A DNA stretch of 64,000 nt from Aureimonas ureilytica DSM 18598 = NBRC 106430 (GCF_000382705.1 NZ_ARQE01000004.1:218197-282196), one strand, 5' to 3'; positions 37,761 to 47,344 are shown, numbered from the stretch's first letter. The notes: generated from the sequence alone by a model not told the origin. Numbers and translations: made by a program.

Positions 37761-38719
37761 CAGCCGCAGCGGGCCGTCTTTTCCTCGGCCTGCACCTTGC
37801 GCTTCACATTGGCGCTCATGTTCGGATAGCGCTTGTTGATCTCGGAATAGGTGATGCAGGCGGTCTCGCGATTGTCGAGATGCACGAGCGACATGCCGAG
37901 CTTCAACATCATTTCCGGCGCCTTGGGCGTCTGCGGATGGGCCTTCTGCGCGTTCAGGAAGACCTCGGCGGCTTCCCGGTATTTCGACTGCGCGTAAAGG
38001 CTTTCGCCGAGCCAGTACTGGGCGTCCGGCGTGTCGCTCGCGTTCGGATAGGTCTGCGTGTACTGGCGGAAGGTCTGCTCGGCCTGCGCGTAGTCGCCCG
38101 ACAGCATGTAATTGTAACCGAGCCCGTAAAGCTCGCCCGGCGCCTTGCCCTTGATCGAGGCGACCTGCATCTGGTCGGGCGCCGGGGCGGCTGGCTTGGA
38201 CGCCGCCGAGCCCGAGCCGATCAGGGCGCCGATCTCGTCGCCGCCCGCCTGCGCGGAGGCGGGCGCGCGCGAGGGCGCATCGCTCATCGAGGGCGGCGTG
38301 GCGGAGGCGACGCGCGAGGGCGCGTCCGCCGCGCCGGGAAGGCTCGGTGCCGGCTCGGCCTCGGAGCGGCGCTGCGGAGCGGCTGGCGCGGCACCGCCGC
38401 CACCCTTCTTTTCCAGATCCTGGAAGCGGAACTCGTTGTCTTCCTGCGTCTTGCGCAGCTGTTCCTGAAGCTGCAGCACGAGGAAGGACAATTCCTCCAC
38501 CTTGCCGGTCAGCCGGCGCATCTCGTCTTCCATCTGGCTGATGCGGACCGTGGCGTCCGACATCTGCGCCATGCGCACCGGGGGCGCCGCCTCGCGGGTC
38601 TCGGCGCGCGGTGCAGAGCCGCTGAAGCCGAAAGGCAGTTCCAGCGCACCGGCCGGTCCGGCCAGCGCCGCCAGGGCGACACCTGTGACGAGAAAGCGTG
38701 AAACGAGCGAGCCAGCCAT
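37760..38719 (-). CDS. cpoB: Tol-Pal-associated protein CpoB (YbgF)
   Basis: A 319-residue periplasmic protein coordinating peptidoglycan synthesis and outer-membrane constriction with Tol. Signal peptide about 1-26 ('LVTGVALAALAGPAGALE'). A trimerising coiled coil (about 48-105, 'VRISQMEDEMRRLTGKVEELSFLVLQLQEQLRKTQED' split by positions) is followed by a Pro/Ala linker and C-terminal TPR repeats (about 190-315, 'YGLGYNYMLSGDYAQAEQTF', 'YWLGESLYAQSKYREAAEVF'). It lies after pal and is coupled to tilS by ATGA. CpoB was long named YbgF. Confidence 0.94.
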   Translation of the reverse strand: MAGSLVSRFLVTGVALAALAGPAGALELPFGFSGSAPRAETREAAPPVRMAQMSDATVRISQMEDEMRRLTGKVEELSFLVLQLQEQLRKTQEDNEFRFQDLEKKGGGGAAPAAPQRRSEAEPAPSLPGAADAPSRVASATPPSMSDAPSRAPASAQAGGDEIGALIGSGSAASKPAAPAPDQMQVASIKGKAPGELYGLGYNYMLSGDYAQAEQTFRQYTQTYPNASDTPDAQYWLGESLYAQSKYREAAEVFLNAQKAHPQTPKAPEMMLKLGMSLVHLDNRETACITYSEINKRYPNMSANVKRKVQAEEKTARCG

Positions 38720-38861
38720 GCGTTATCCCTTCCCTGGCGCGAAGGGCGGCCCGCGAAAGCGGTGGCGGCTTCGGCGCCCTGTCGACGTCCTCGCCGCTTT
38801 ACGGAACGGGAAGGCGTCCAAAATTTGTCCGCTTCTATCACGCCCCTTTGTCCTGCAACGC

Positions 38862-38884
38862 AAAACGGCCCCGAAGGGCCGTTT
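38862..38884 (-). terminator. Hairpin terminator between pal and cpoB
   Basis: Minus-strand stem AAACGGCCC / GGGCCGTTT with loop TTCG, then TTTT. Located 28 nt after the pal stop, so cpoB-tilS-ftsH may be a separate transcript or depend on read-through. Confidence 0.8.
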
Positions 38885-38911
38885 CGACAGGGGCATTGTT
38901 GCCGAAATGCT

Positions 38912-39463
38912 TCAGGAGCCGGCGCCCGAGAGCACCGTGACGGCGCGGCGGTTCTGCGACCAGCAGGAAATGTCGTCGCAAACGGCGACCGGGCGTTCCT
39001 TGCCGTAGGAGATCGTGCGCATCCGGTTGGCCGAAACGCCCTTCGACGCGAGGAAGTCGCGCGTCGCGGCGGCGCGGCGGGCGCCGAGCGCGAGGTTGTA
39101 TTCGCGCGTGCCGCGCTCGTCGGCATGGCCTTCCACGACGATCTGGTAGCGCGGATACTGGTTCAGCCACTGGGCCTGACGGGCGAGCGTCTGCTGGGCG
39201 TCGGCGCGGATCGAGGTCGAGTCCGTGTCGAAGAAGATGCGGTCGCCGACATTGACCGTGAAGTCCTGGCTGGTGCCCGGCGCGGCCGAGCCGCCCGCGC
39301 CACCGGCGCCGCCATAGCCGCCGGCACCGCCCGCGCCGCCGAGGCCGAGGCCCGCCGCGTTGTCGGGAAGAGCGTTGTTCTTCTTGGCGCAAGCCGAAAG
39401 CGCCAGCGCTGCAACGAGCGCGAGGGCAATTCGACCATGGACCCCAGTAGCGATGCGGCGCAT
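38912..39463 (-). CDS. pal: Peptidoglycan-associated lipoprotein Pal
   Basis: A 183-residue outer-membrane lipoprotein. Signal peptide with lipobox LSAC (Cys25), a Gly-rich flexible spacer (about 38-68) and an OmpA-like domain (about 70-180): 'RIFFDTDSTSIRADAQQTLA', 'VEGHADERGTREYNLALGARRA' which binds diaminopimelate of peptidoglycan. 'CDDISCWSQNRRAV' near the C-terminus has two Cys that may form a disulfide. Ribosome binding site AAGGAGA precedes ATG 39463. It lies between tolB and cpoB as usual. Confidence 0.97.
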   Translation of the reverse strand: MRRIATGVHGRIALALVAALALSACAKKNNALPDNAAGLGLGGAGGAGGYGGAGGAGGSAAPGTSQDFTVNVGDRIFFDTDSTSIRADAQQTLARQAQWLNQYPRYQIVVEGHADERGTREYNLALGARRAAATRDFLASKGVSANRMRTISYGKERPVAVCDDISCWSQNRRAVTVLSGAGS

Positions 39464-39559
39464 GGCCGTCTCCTTCGATGTATGGATGTCTGTGACGTGT
39501 CGTTTACCATTTTCAGGGTTAACGACCCGTCAACAAGCCGTTGAAATTGTTGGCCGGAG

Positions 39560-40894
39560 CTATTCCAGCGCGGGCGACCAGGCCGGGTCCGAGGCGAAGT
39601 TGGGCGTGGCGACGCGCTGCTCGTTCCGGCCGGTCAGGTCGATCGAATAGAGCTGCGGACCGCCGCCCTGATCGCGGAAGAACATGATGACGCGGCCGTT
39701 CGGCGCCCAGGTCGGCCCTTCGGCGTGGAACGAGGAGGTGAGGATGCGCTCGCCCGACCCGTCCGGCTTCATGACGCCGATCTGGAACTGGCCGCCCGAC
39801 TGCTTGGTGAAGGCGATCAGATCGCCGCGCGGGCTCCAGACGGGCGTGTTGTAGCTGCCCTGGCCGAAGGAGATGCGCTGCTGGCCCGAGCCGTCGGCAT
39901 TCATCGAATAGATCTGCGGCCGCCCGCCACGATCCGATTCGAAGACGATCTTCGTGCCGTCGGGCGAATAGGAGGGCGAGGTGTCGATCGCGCCGGTCGA
40001 GGTCAGGCGCGTCGTCGCCCGAGAGCGCAGGTCCATGGCGTAGAGATTGGCGTTGCCGTCCTGCTGGAGGCTCATCACCACCTTCTGGCCGTCCGGCGAG
40101 AAGCGCGGCGCGAAGGTCATGCCGGGGAAGTTGCCGACCACCTCGCGCTGACCGGTTTCCAGCTGCAGGAGGTAGACGCGCGGCTCGCCCTGGCCGAACG
40201 ACATATAGGTGATTTCCTGCCGGTTCGGGGAGAAGCGCGGCGTCAGCACGAGGTCGTTGCCCTGGCTGAGATAGCGCACGTTCGCGCCGTCCTGGTCCAT
40301 GATGGCGAGGCGCTTGCGGCGCTTGTCCTTGGCGCCGGTCTCGTCCACGAACACGATGCGCGTGTCGAAATAGCCCTTCTCGCCCGTCAGCCGCTCGTAG
40401 ATCGCGTCGGCGATGATATGGGCGATGCGGCGCCAGTTGTCGGGGCTCGCATAGAACTGCTGCCCGTCGAGCTGGCCGCCGGCATAGGTGTCCCACAGGC
40501 GGAACTCGACGCGCAGCCGCCCGTCGGCCTCCGGCGTCACGCGGCCCGACACGAGGGCCTGCGCGTTGATGACGGTCCAGTCCTGGAAGCGCGGCGTCTG
40601 GTCGGGCGACAGGTCCTTCTGGATGAAGGCCGCCGGGTTGATCGGCGCGAAGAGGCCGGAGCGCTTCAGGTCGGCCGCGACGACTTCCATCAGCTTGGCG
40701 CCGAGCCCGTCGCGCGACTGGAAGGCCGGCAGCGCGATCGGCAGCGGCTGGACATTGCCCTGGTTGACGTTGATCTCGACCTTCGCCTGAGCCGGGGCGG
40801 CGACGGCGAGGCCCGCGACGGTGGCGGCGAGGGCCAAGCTCAGGAATTTCATGGTGCGGGTCATGCTGGTGCGAGGCTTGGTGGTGAGAGTCAT
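39560..40894 (-). CDS. tolB: Tol-Pal translocation protein TolB
   Basis: A 444-residue periplasmic six-bladed beta-propeller that binds Pal and colicins in the Tol machinery. The signal peptide lies after a short N-terminal stretch ('[23 protein letters not shown]'). The N-terminal domain carries '[17 protein letters not shown]' and '[10 protein letters not shown]'-like blocks; propeller repeats are visible as '[17 protein letters not shown]', '[17 protein letters not shown]' and '[11 protein letters not shown]'. ATG 40894 has GGAAGG upstream; ATG 40864 or 40852 would bring the signal peptide to the start, so the N-terminus is uncertain. Confidence 0.96.
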   Translation of the reverse strand: MTLTTKPRTSMTRTMKFLSLALAATVAGLAVAAPAQAKVEINVNQGNVQPLPIALPAFQSRDGLGAKLMEVVAADLKRSGLFAPINPAAFIQKDLSPDQTPRFQDWTVINAQALVSGRVTPEADGRLRVEFRLWDTYAGGQLDGQQFYASPDNWRRIAHIIADAIYERLTGEKGYFDTRIVFVDETGAKDKRRKRLAIMDQDGANVRYLSQGNDLVLTPRFSPNRQEITYMSFGQGEPRVYLLQLETGQREVVGNFPGMTFAPRFSPDGQKVVMSLQQDGNANLYAMDLRSRATTRLTSTGAIDTSPSYSPDGTKIVFESDRGGRPQIYSMNADGSGQQRISFGQGSYNTPVWSPRGDLIAFTKQSGGQFQIGVMKPDGSGERILTSSFHAEGPTWAPNGRVIMFFRDQGGGPQLYSIDLTGRNEQRVATPNFASDPAWSPALE

Positions 40895-41011
40895 GGGGAG
40901 AAACCTTCCCGTTCGATCACCGGGCGCTTGTCGCGCCTTGCGGCGCACCCGTGCTCTTGGAGGTGTGGAGGCGAGGCGGCGCTTGGACGCCGCCGCGATG
41001 GCGAAATGAGG

Positions 41012-42145
41012 TCAGAACATCTGGCTCGGGTCGAAATTGACGGTGACGTCCGCCCAGGTCTCGTATTTCTCCGCCGGCAGGTTGTAGGGCGCGCAGCGAC
41101 GAACCGCACGGATCGCGGCTTCCGCCGCTGCCCGCTGGGCCGGAGACGCACCGCCGCCCTCTTCGATCTGCGGCATGCCCTGGACCGCGCCGGACGGGTC
41201 GAGCTGCATCGAAATCTTCACCTGGAACGAGCCCGCATCCGTATTGCCGGCCGGCGGGTTCCAGCATTTGGAGATCTGGCCGCGCAGCGCGTCCATCTCG
41301 CTCTGCGAGAGCTGCCCACCCGTCTGCGTCTTGCCGCCGAGCGATGCCGTTTGGGTCGAGCGCTTGGCGCCGCCGCCGGCCGAATCCTGCGTGTTCTTCA
41401 GCGCCGCCAGAACCGCGTCCTCCAGCGGATCGCGCTCGGACGCGCGGGTGCCGGGCTTCTTGGTTTCCTTCGGCTTTTCCTTCGAGGCTTCGGTCGCCTT
41501 GCTCTTGTCCGGCATCTTGGGCTTCTCGGGCGGCTTTTCCTTCACCGGCTCCGGCTTCTTCTCGGCCACTTTCACCGGCTCGGGCGGCTTGGGCTCGGGC
41601 GGCTTCGGCTTGGCCTGGGGCGCGGGCACGTTCCGGGGCGGGGCCGGCGGCTTCTCGGCCTCGGCCTTGGCGATCTCGGCGGCGAGCGGATCGATCTCCG
41701 GCGCGCTGTCGGCCTCTTCCGTTTCCGGCTCGGGTTCGGGCGGCGGCGGCGTCGGCTCGGGCACCTTCACGGGCTCGGGCTTGGGCTCGGGCGGCTTGGC
41801 GGCAGGGGGCGGCGGCGGCGGAGGCGGTGCCTCGTCCACCGTGGTCTTCACGCTTTCGCGCGGCGCGGCCTTGGGCGCGGGCGGCGTCGGAAGGTCGACC
41901 TCGTTGTCGCCGACATTCTGCGCCGGCATCGGAAGCTTGGATTCGGTCTTGGTCGGCTGGGGCGCGGGCGTGTCGGTCTGCGGCGCCTTCTCGTCGCCGA
42001 TCATCGACTGGCTGACTTCGGTCACGAGTTCGACGGGCACGGCCTCGCTGCCCATGTCGAGCTTTTCGGGCGCGCCCAGCGACCAGAGCCCCCAGGTGAG
42101 GAGGACGACGTGAACCGCAACGGAGGTTGAAAGCGACGACTTCAT
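41012..42145 (-). CDS. tolA: Cell-envelope integrity protein TolA
   Basis: A 377-residue inner-membrane protein spanning the periplasm. One N-terminal membrane helix (about 7-25, 'TSVAVHVVLLTWGLWSL'), a very long Pro/Lys/Glu-rich arm (about 60-245, alternating 'KPPEPKPEP'-type repeats) and a C-terminal globular TolA/TonB-like domain (about 275-377, 'EMDALRGQISKCWNPPAGN', 'AAIRAVRRCAPYNLPAEKYE', 'VTVNFDPSQMF'), with two Cys likely forming a disulfide. It links TolQR energy to TolB/Pal. The start lies 8 nt after the tolR stop. Confidence 0.95.
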   Translation of the reverse strand: MKSSLSTSVAVHVVLLTWGLWSLGAPEKLDMGSEAVPVELVTEVSQSMIGDEKAPQTDTPAPQPTKTESKLPMPAQNVGDNEVDLPTPPAPKAAPRESVKTTVDEAPPPPPPPPAAKPPEPKPEPVKVPEPTPPPPEPEPETEEADSAPEIDPLAAEIAKAEAEKPPAPPRNVPAPQAKPKPPEPKPPEPVKVAEKKPEPVKEKPPEKPKMPDKSKATEASKEKPKETKKPGTRASERDPLEDAVLAALKNTQDSAGGGAKRSTQTASLGGKTQTGGQLSQSEMDALRGQISKCWNPPAGNTDAGSFQVKISMQLDPSGAVQGMPQIEEGGGASPAQRAAAEAAIRAVRRCAPYNLPAEKYETWADVTVNFDPSQMF

Positions 42146-42152
42146 GGGCGCG

Positions 42153-42656
42153 TCAGCTCTTGGCCCCGGTCTTGGGGGCTCCAGTGGTGGCGGCAGAGGC
42201 CTTGGAGGCGGCCTTTTCCTGCGAGGTGACGAGGCCGATATTCTTGAAGCCGGCGGCCGAAATGCGGGCCATGACCTGCATCACCGTGCCGTAGCTCGCT
42301 TCGCCGTCGGCGCGCAGGAAGATGCGCTCCTCGTAGCCCGCTTCCGCGATGGCCTTGAGCTGCTCCACCACCGCGTCCGCCTGGACCGGCGTTTCCTGCA
42401 GATAGATTTCGCCGCCGCGCTGCACCGAAATGGTGATCGGCTGCTTGTCGGCGCTGAGCGCCTTGGCGGCCGTCTTGGGCAGTTCGAGCGGCACGCCCAC
42501 CGTCATCAGGGGCGCCGCCACCATGAAGATGATGAGCAGAACCAGCATGACGTCCACCATGGGCGTCATGTTGATTTCGGCCATCGGCTGCCGGCGCTTG
42601 CCGCGGCGGCGTCGTGATCCCCCGCCCGATGATGCGGCGCCCGTCGACATGCCCAT
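42153..42656 (-). CDS. tolR: Tol-Pal proton-channel subunit TolR
   Basis: A 167-residue ExbD/TolR-family protein. A basic N-terminus precedes one membrane helix (about 34-52, 'VDVMLVLLIIFMVAAPLM') containing the proton-relaying Asp35 in 'MTPMVDVML'. The periplasmic domain follows ('ITISVQRGGEIYLQETPVQAD', 'IFLRADGEASYGTVMQVMARI'). It forms the stator with TolQ and works with TolA. The Ala/Lys/Thr-rich C-tail is longer than in E. coli. It lies 46 nt after tolQ. Confidence 0.95.
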   Translation of the reverse strand: MGMSTGAASSGGGSRRRRGKRRQPMAEINMTPMVDVMLVLLIIFMVAAPLMTVGVPLELPKTAAKALSADKQPITISVQRGGEIYLQETPVQADAVVEQLKAIAEAGYEERIFLRADGEASYGTVMQVMARISAAGFKNIGLVTSQEKAASKASAATTGAPKTGAKS

Positions 42657-42701
42657 TGTGTCTGATCCCCTCGTCTCTTCTGGCCGATAAGCGCCGCGCG
42701 A

Positions 42702-43421
42702 TCAGCGCCCGGCGCTCGCCTTCTCGTCGATCTGACGCGACAGGATGGAGGAAAACTCGTCCGCGAAGGCTTCGAGCCGCATGCCGAGCTTGCTCGCGTC
42801 GGCCGAGAGCTTGTTGTAGGCGATGACGGCGGGAATGGCGGCCACGAGGCCGATCGCGGTCGCGAGCAGCGCTTCGGCGATGCCGGGCGCGACCACGGCA
42901 AGGCTCGTCTGCTCCGACGCCGCGATGCCCTGGAAGGCGGTCATGATGCCGACCACCGTGCCGAACAGGCCGATAAAGGGCGAGGCCGAGCCGACGGTGG
43001 CAAGGAAGCCGAGGCGCGATTCCAACTCGTCCATCTCGCGCGCCATGGTCACGTCCATGGCCTTCTCGATGCGGGTCTGAAGGCCGATCGGCGAACGGGC
43101 GCCCTTCTCGAAGCTCTTCTTCCATTCGCGCATGGCGGCCACGAACAAGGCGCCCATGCCGGACGTCTTGCGGTCGGACAGGGTGTGGTAGAGCTCTTCC
43201 AGCGACTGGCCGCTCCAGAAATTGCTCTCGAAACTGTTGAGCTGCCGGCGGAAACGGCCGAAGCGCGCCCATTTGTCGAAGATGATCGCCCAGGTCCAGA
43301 CCGACGCGGCGAGAAGCCCCAGCATGACGAACTTCACGACGAAGCCGGCCTGCCAGAAAAGCCCCATCAAAGACATGTCGCTGCCATGGGCGGCGAGCGC
43401 AGTCTGTGCGACGTCGTTCAT
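42702..43421 (-). CDS. tolQ: Tol-Pal proton-channel subunit TolQ
   Basis: A 239-residue MotA/TolQ/ExbB-family protein. Three membrane helices: about 18-40 ('LMGLFWQAGFVVKFVMLGLLA'), about 132-155 ('ATVGSASPFIGLFGTVVGIM') and about 170-195 ('PGIAEALLATAIGLVAAIPAVIAYN'). The signature 'SPFIGLFGTVVGIMTAFQGI' and the proton-path residues of the family are present. The ATG 43421 start is preceded by a 250-nt region, probably the tol promoter. It is the first tol gene after ybgC in the block. Confidence 0.96.
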   Translation of the reverse strand: MNDVAQTALAAHGSDMSLMGLFWQAGFVVKFVMLGLLAASVWTWAIIFDKWARFGRFRRQLNSFESNFWSGQSLEELYHTLSDRKTSGMGALFVAAMREWKKSFEKGARSPIGLQTRIEKAMDVTMAREMDELESRLGFLATVGSASPFIGLFGTVVGIMTAFQGIAASEQTSLAVVAPGIAEALLATAIGLVAAIPAVIAYNKLSADASKLGMRLEAFADEFSSILSRQIDEKASAGR

Positions 43422-43671
43422 CCTCGAGTCCCTCGAATTCGTAAAGCCGGCGGCCCGTTCGCGCCACGGCGCCGATCGAGGCGCCACACGCCATGGACCA
43501 CGCGCCGAAGCCGCTGCGCCCCCGCCCGTCCTTTCACCGTCGAATCCGGTAAAAGAATGGCGCGGCAACAGCTTCGGGCGCGACGCTCATGAAGCACCAT
43601 TAGGGTTAACAATCCGTTTCCGGCCGATAACCCGTGCGCGGATCGAGCGAGACGGACGGCCGAGGCCGTGT

Positions 43672-44136
43672 CTACTCCCCGCCCGCTCCCCCCGGCTGGA
43701 GCCGCTCGGCCACGAGCGGGGGCATGCGGCGGGGCTTGCCTTCGGGGGAGATGACGGCGACCTTCACCTTGGCCTCGATCAGGACCTCCTCGCCGTTCAG
43801 GATGCGCTGGTCGAGCACGACGCGCGCGCCGCCGAGAAGCGCGGTGCGGGTTTCCACGGTCAAGACATCGTCGATCCGGGCGGGGCGCAGGAACTCGATC
43901 TCCATGCGCCGCACCGCGAAGGCCATCGGCTCACCGAAGGCGCCCTCCATCAGCTCGCGATGGCCGATGCCATGCAGGCGCAGATAGTCGGTGCGCCCGC
44001 GCTCCAGGAAATGCAGATAGCGCGCATGGTAGACGACGCCGGAAAAATCCGTGTCCTCGAAATACACCCGCACGTCGAGACGATGGCCGAACTCCGTCAG
44101 CCGGCCGGCAAGCTGATCTGTCATGGTGGACGTCAT
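43672..44136 (-). CDS. ybgC: Acyl-CoA thioesterase YbgC
   Basis: A hot-dog-fold thioesterase of about 154 residues that cleaves acyl-CoA (or acyl-ACP) and is linked to the Tol-Pal system. The family signature 'RVYFEDTDFSGVVYHARYLHFLERGRTDYLR' contains catalytic Asp in 'DTDFSGVVYH' (about residue 30). 'VRRMEIEFLRPARIDDVLTVE' is a further block. Alternative starts are GTG 44154 and ATG 44124; I use 44136. It is the first gene of the minus-strand tol block, 250 nt before tolQ. Confidence 0.92.
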   Translation of the reverse strand: MTSTMTDQLAGRLTEFGHRLDVRVYFEDTDFSGVVYHARYLHFLERGRTDYLRLHGIGHRELMEGAFGEPMAFAVRRMEIEFLRPARIDDVLTVETRTALLGGARVVLDQRILNGEEVLIEAKVKVAVISPEGKPRRMPPLVAERLQPGGAGGE

Positions 44137-44264
44137 AGCGATCCGCCGAGCCACGCGCCACCATCCCCCGCCCTGTCATGCAACCGTCGCAAAACCGTCA
44201 CCTGTGTTTTGCCGGAGCCTGATTGACCTCGAACGCAGTCCGCCGCTCGACCCAGGAGATTCGC

Positions 44265-46469
44265 ATGTCGCCCCGTCTCGCCGTCACCCTGACGCTTCTC
44301 GCCTCCACGGCGCTGCCGGCCGCCGCCTTCGCACAGCCCGTGTTCAACCGCGTCGGCTCCTTCTCGGTCGTCCGCAACCTGCACGCCGGCGCGGACGAGA
44401 AGACCGCGACCTCCGCCGAGATCGTGACGGCCTCCGAGGACGGCAACACGCTCGTCTATTCCGACAGCCCGCATGGCGGCATCGGTTTCATCGACATCGC
44501 CGAGCCTCATGCCCCGAAGCCCGCCGGCTATCTGAAGCTCGAGGGCGAGCCGACCTCCGTGGCGGTCGCGCGCGGTCATGTCCTCGTCGGCCTCAACACG
44601 TCGAAGAGCAAGGCGGAGCCGAGCGGGCAGCTCGTCGCGGTGGATCTGGCGGCCAAGACGGCGGGCGAGACTTGCGACCTCGGCGGCCAGCCCGACAGCG
44701 TGGCGGTGTCGCCCGACCGCAGCTTCGCGGCGATCGCCATCGAGAACGAGCGGGACGAGACGGTCAACGACGGAGCCCTGCCCCAGATGCCGGCCGGCTT
44801 CCTGGCGCTCGTCGCCTTGAAGGACGGGGCGCCCGATTGCTCGACCCTTCGCCGCGTCGAGCTGACCGGCCTGACTGAAATCGCGCCCGAAGACCCCGAG
44901 CCCGAATTCGTCGACATCAACGACCGCAACGAGGTCGTGGTGTCGCTCCAGGAAAACAACCATATCGCCATCGTCGACGGCGCGAGCGGCAAGGTGACCG
45001 CTCATTTCTCGGCCGGCAGCGTTGCGCTGGACGGGGTCGACACCGAGAAGGACGGCAAGCTCGATTTCACCGGCAAGGTCGAGGCGCGCCCGCGCGAGCC
45101 CGACGCCGTGAAATGGCTGAAGGACGGGCGCATCGCCGCCGCCGACGAGGGCGACTGGAAGGGCGGCACGCGCGGCTTCACCATCTTCAACCGCGACGGC
45201 ACGGTCGCCTATGAATCGGGCGCCTCGCTGGAGCGCGAGGTCGCGCGCCTCGGCCACTTCCCCGATAAGCGGGCCGACAAGAAGGGCATCGAGCCCGAGG
45301 GCCTGGCCACCGGCACGTTCGGAGGCGAGACCTTCCTCTTCGTGCTCGCCGAGCGTGCCTCGGTGGTGGCCGTCTATCGCGACACGGGCGCGGAGCCCGA
45401 ACTGACGCAGATCCTGCCGTCGGGCATTTCGCCCGAAGGCGCGGTGGCGATCCCCCAGCGCAACCTTCTCGTCACCGCCAACGAGGCCGATCTCGGCGAA
45501 AAGGGCGGCGCGCGCTCGCATGTGATGATCTACGAGCGGGCGGAGGGCGAGGCGGCCTATCCGACCATCGTCTCGACCGACGACAAGAGCGGCAACCCGA
45601 TCGGCTTCGGCGCTCTGTCGGGTCTCGCCTCGGCCGGCGAGCCGAACCGCTTCTATGCGGTCAGCGACAGCGTCTACGGCAAGATGCCCCGCATCTATGC
45701 GGTGGACGCGGCGACCAAGCCCGCCCGCATCGTCTCGGCGATCGACGTGACGCGCGACGGCAAGGCCGCGGCGAAGCTCGACCTCGAAGGCATCACGCCG
45801 GACGGCAAGGGCGGCTTCTGGCTCGCCAGCGAAGGCAATCCGGAAAAGGAGGTGCCGCACGCGCTGGTCCATGTCGACGGCAAGGGCGCGATCGAGGAGG
45901 AGGTCACCTTCCCCGAAGGGCTCCTCGCCTCGCAGACGCGCTTCGGCGCGGAAGGCGTCGCGCTCGCCGGCGGCAAGATCTGGATCGCCATCCAGCGCCC
46001 CTGGACGGACGACCCAAAGAACGAGACCAAGCTTCTCGCCTACGACCCGGCGACCAAGGAATGGGGTGCCGTGCTCTACCCGCTCGACCCGGCCAAGGAC
46101 GGCGCCTGGAACGGCCTGTCGGAAATGACCGTCCATGGCGACCACGCCTATTTCATCGAGCGCGACAACCAGATCGGCGACAAGGCCGCGCTGAAGGCGA
46201 TCACGCGCGTCAAGCTTTCGGAGCTGAAGCCCGCGCCGCTCGGCGGCGCGCTGCCCGTCGTCACGAAGGAAAAGGTGCGCGATCTCCTGCCGCTCCTCAC
46301 CGAAGCGACGCATGGCTATGTCGTGGACAAGGTCGAAGGGCTCGCGATCGACGACAAGGGCGAGATGACGGTCGTCACCGACAATGACGGCGTGGACGAT
46401 TCCTCCGGCGAGACCCTGTTCCTCAAGATCGGCAACGTGACCGAAAAATCCGCTTCGCTCGCGAAGTAA
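44265..46469 (+). CDS. Phytase-like esterase family protein, periplasmic
   Basis: A 734-residue exported protein. ATG 44265 follows AGGAG and gives a clean signal peptide ('RLAVTLTLLASTALPAAAFA'). The first 400 residues form a beta-propeller-like repeat region ('GQPDSVAVSPDRSFAAIA', 'EFVDINDRNEVVVSLQENNHIAIV', 'EPEGLATGTFGGETFLFVLAER'). The last 300 fit the 'esterase-like activity of phytase' family ('NPIGFGALSGLASAGEPNRFYAVSDS', 'LDLEGITPDGKGGFWLASEGN', 'GFGAEGVAL'-like, 'MTVVTDNDGVDDSSGETLF'). The phytase-like name is by family; activity and substrate are unproven. It is divergent from ybgC. Confidence 0.82.
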   Translation: MSPRLAVTLTLLASTALPAAAFAQPVFNRVGSFSVVRNLHAGADEKTATSAEIVTASEDGNTLVYSDSPHGGIGFIDIAEPHAPKPAGYLKLEGEPTSVAVARGHVLVGLNTSKSKAEPSGQLVAVDLAAKTAGETCDLGGQPDSVAVSPDRSFAAIAIENERDETVNDGALPQMPAGFLALVALKDGAPDCSTLRRVELTGLTEIAPEDPEPEFVDINDRNEVVVSLQENNHIAIVDGASGKVTAHFSAGSVALDGVDTEKDGKLDFTGKVEARPREPDAVKWLKDGRIAAADEGDWKGGTRGFTIFNRDGTVAYESGASLEREVARLGHFPDKRADKKGIEPEGLATGTFGGETFLFVLAERASVVAVYRDTGAEPELTQILPSGISPEGAVAIPQRNLLVTANEADLGEKGGARSHVMIYERAEGEAAYPTIVSTDDKSGNPIGFGALSGLASAGEPNRFYAVSDSVYGKMPRIYAVDAATKPARIVSAIDVTRDGKAAAKLDLEGITPDGKGGFWLASEGNPEKEVPHALVHVDGKGAIEEEVTFPEGLLASQTRFGAEGVALAGGKIWIAIQRPWTDDPKNETKLLAYDPATKEWGAVLYPLDPAKDGAWNGLSEMTVHGDHAYFIERDNQIGDKAALKAITRVKLSELKPAPLGGALPVVTKEKVRDLLPLLTEATHGYVVDKVEGLAIDDKGEMTVVTDNDGVDDSSGETLFLKIGNVTEKSASLAK

Positions 46470-46497
46470 ACGCCCATCCGTTCGACGGGAATCTCAG

Positions 46498-46524
46498 GGC
46501 CGGCGGAGCGATCCGCCGGCCTTG
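46498..46524 (+). terminator. Convergent hairpin after the phytase-like gene
   Basis: 10-bp stem GGCCGGCGGA / TCCGCCGGCC with loop GCGA, then TTGC. A weak T run; it lies between two convergent genes. Confidence 0.5.
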
Positions 46525-46534
46525 CTCGTCTCGA

Positions 46535-47344
46535 TCACACGCCCTTCAGGAGGATGACCGTCGGCTGTCTCGGCAGGGTGCGGGCCGAGAGGGTCAACGT
46601 GTCCTCTGCGCGTCGTTCCACGCCGAAATCGGGAATTTGCTCCAGAAACCGCTCGATGGGCGTGCGGAAGCGGTGCATCGGCAGGACCACGGAGGCATGA
46701 AGCCGCTCGGCGATCTCGCCCATGCCGCGCTGGCTCATGGTCCAGGACCCGTCCACCGGCACCATGAGCACGTCGAGCCGCCCGATCGCGGCATAGTCCT
46801 CCTCGGTCAGCTTGTGGTGGAGATGGCCGAGATGCCCGATGCACAGCCCGTCCGCCTCGAAGATGAAGATGGAATTGCCGTCCGCCTCGAACGTGCCGAA
46901 GCGGTTGATGTCGGTCGGGACATTGCGGATCAGGACATCGCCGACGGTGACATTATGCCGGGCCGCGCCACCCGCCGGATTCCAGCCCCGCAGCACCGTG
47001 CCGATCGCGGGGTCGGGAAAGTCGGTGTAATGGGTCGAATGGGCCTTGTTCATGGTGACGACGTCGGGCACCGGCCCCGCGCCCGAAAAACCGGCATAGT
47101 CGGTGGCGATCCGCACCCCCTGCCCGGTTTCGATGAGATAGGTCGCGTGGTGGACAAAGGTGATACGCACCTCGCCCAACGTTCTCGCCGCCACGCGCCA
47201 TGGGGCGGTGGCGTCCAGCGAGGCGGTGCGGACGCCCGCGCGCTCGGCGACGGCAAGGCAGGTGCTCGGCGCCCCCTCCCCGTCTTGCGCCATGGCGGCT
47301 TGCATCGGAACGAGAAAGCTCAAGGCCAGAAGAAGCCGTCGCAT
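46535..47344 (-). CDS. Exported metallo-beta-lactamase-fold hydrolase
   Basis: A 269-residue protein with a signal peptide ('LLLALSFLVPMQAAMA', cleaved near residue 19). The MBL-fold features are UlaG-like: 'FVHHATYLIETGQGVRIATDYAGF' (about 64-90), 'HSTHYTDFPDP', 'HLGHLHHKLTEEDY' and 'VVLPMHRFRTPIERFLEQI'. The classical HxHxDH is not conserved in standard form, so the metal centre may differ. The substrate is unknown and no antibiotic-resistance role can be inferred. It is convergent with the phytase-like gene. Confidence 0.75.
   Translation of the reverse strand: MRRLLLALSFLVPMQAAMAQDGEGAPSTCLAVAERAGVRTASLDATAPWRVAARTLGEVRITFVHHATYLIETGQGVRIATDYAGFSGAGPVPDVVTMNKAHSTHYTDFPDPAIGTVLRGWNPAGGAARHNVTVGDVLIRNVPTDINRFGTFEADGNSIFIFEADGLCIGHLGHLHHKLTEEDYAAIGRLDVLMVPVDGSWTMSQRGMGEIAERLHASVVLPMHRFRTPIERFLEQIPDFGVERRAEDTLTLSARTLPRQPTVILLKGV

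Noticed and set aside
39725-42130. Long plus-strand frame (801 residues) opposite tolB and tolA with a Leu/Gly/Arg-rich region
   Set aside because: Shadow of the tol genes; the low-complexity part mirrors the TolA Pro/Lys arm.
44133-46313. Minus-strand frame of 726 residues opposite the phytase-like gene
   Set aside because: Antisense shadow; the plus strand has signal peptide, ribosome binding site and family motifs.
46535-47344. Metallo-hydrolase as a metallo-beta-lactamase resistance gene
   Set aside because: The HxHxDH motif is not standard, the protein is UlaG-like, and the context gives no resistance link.
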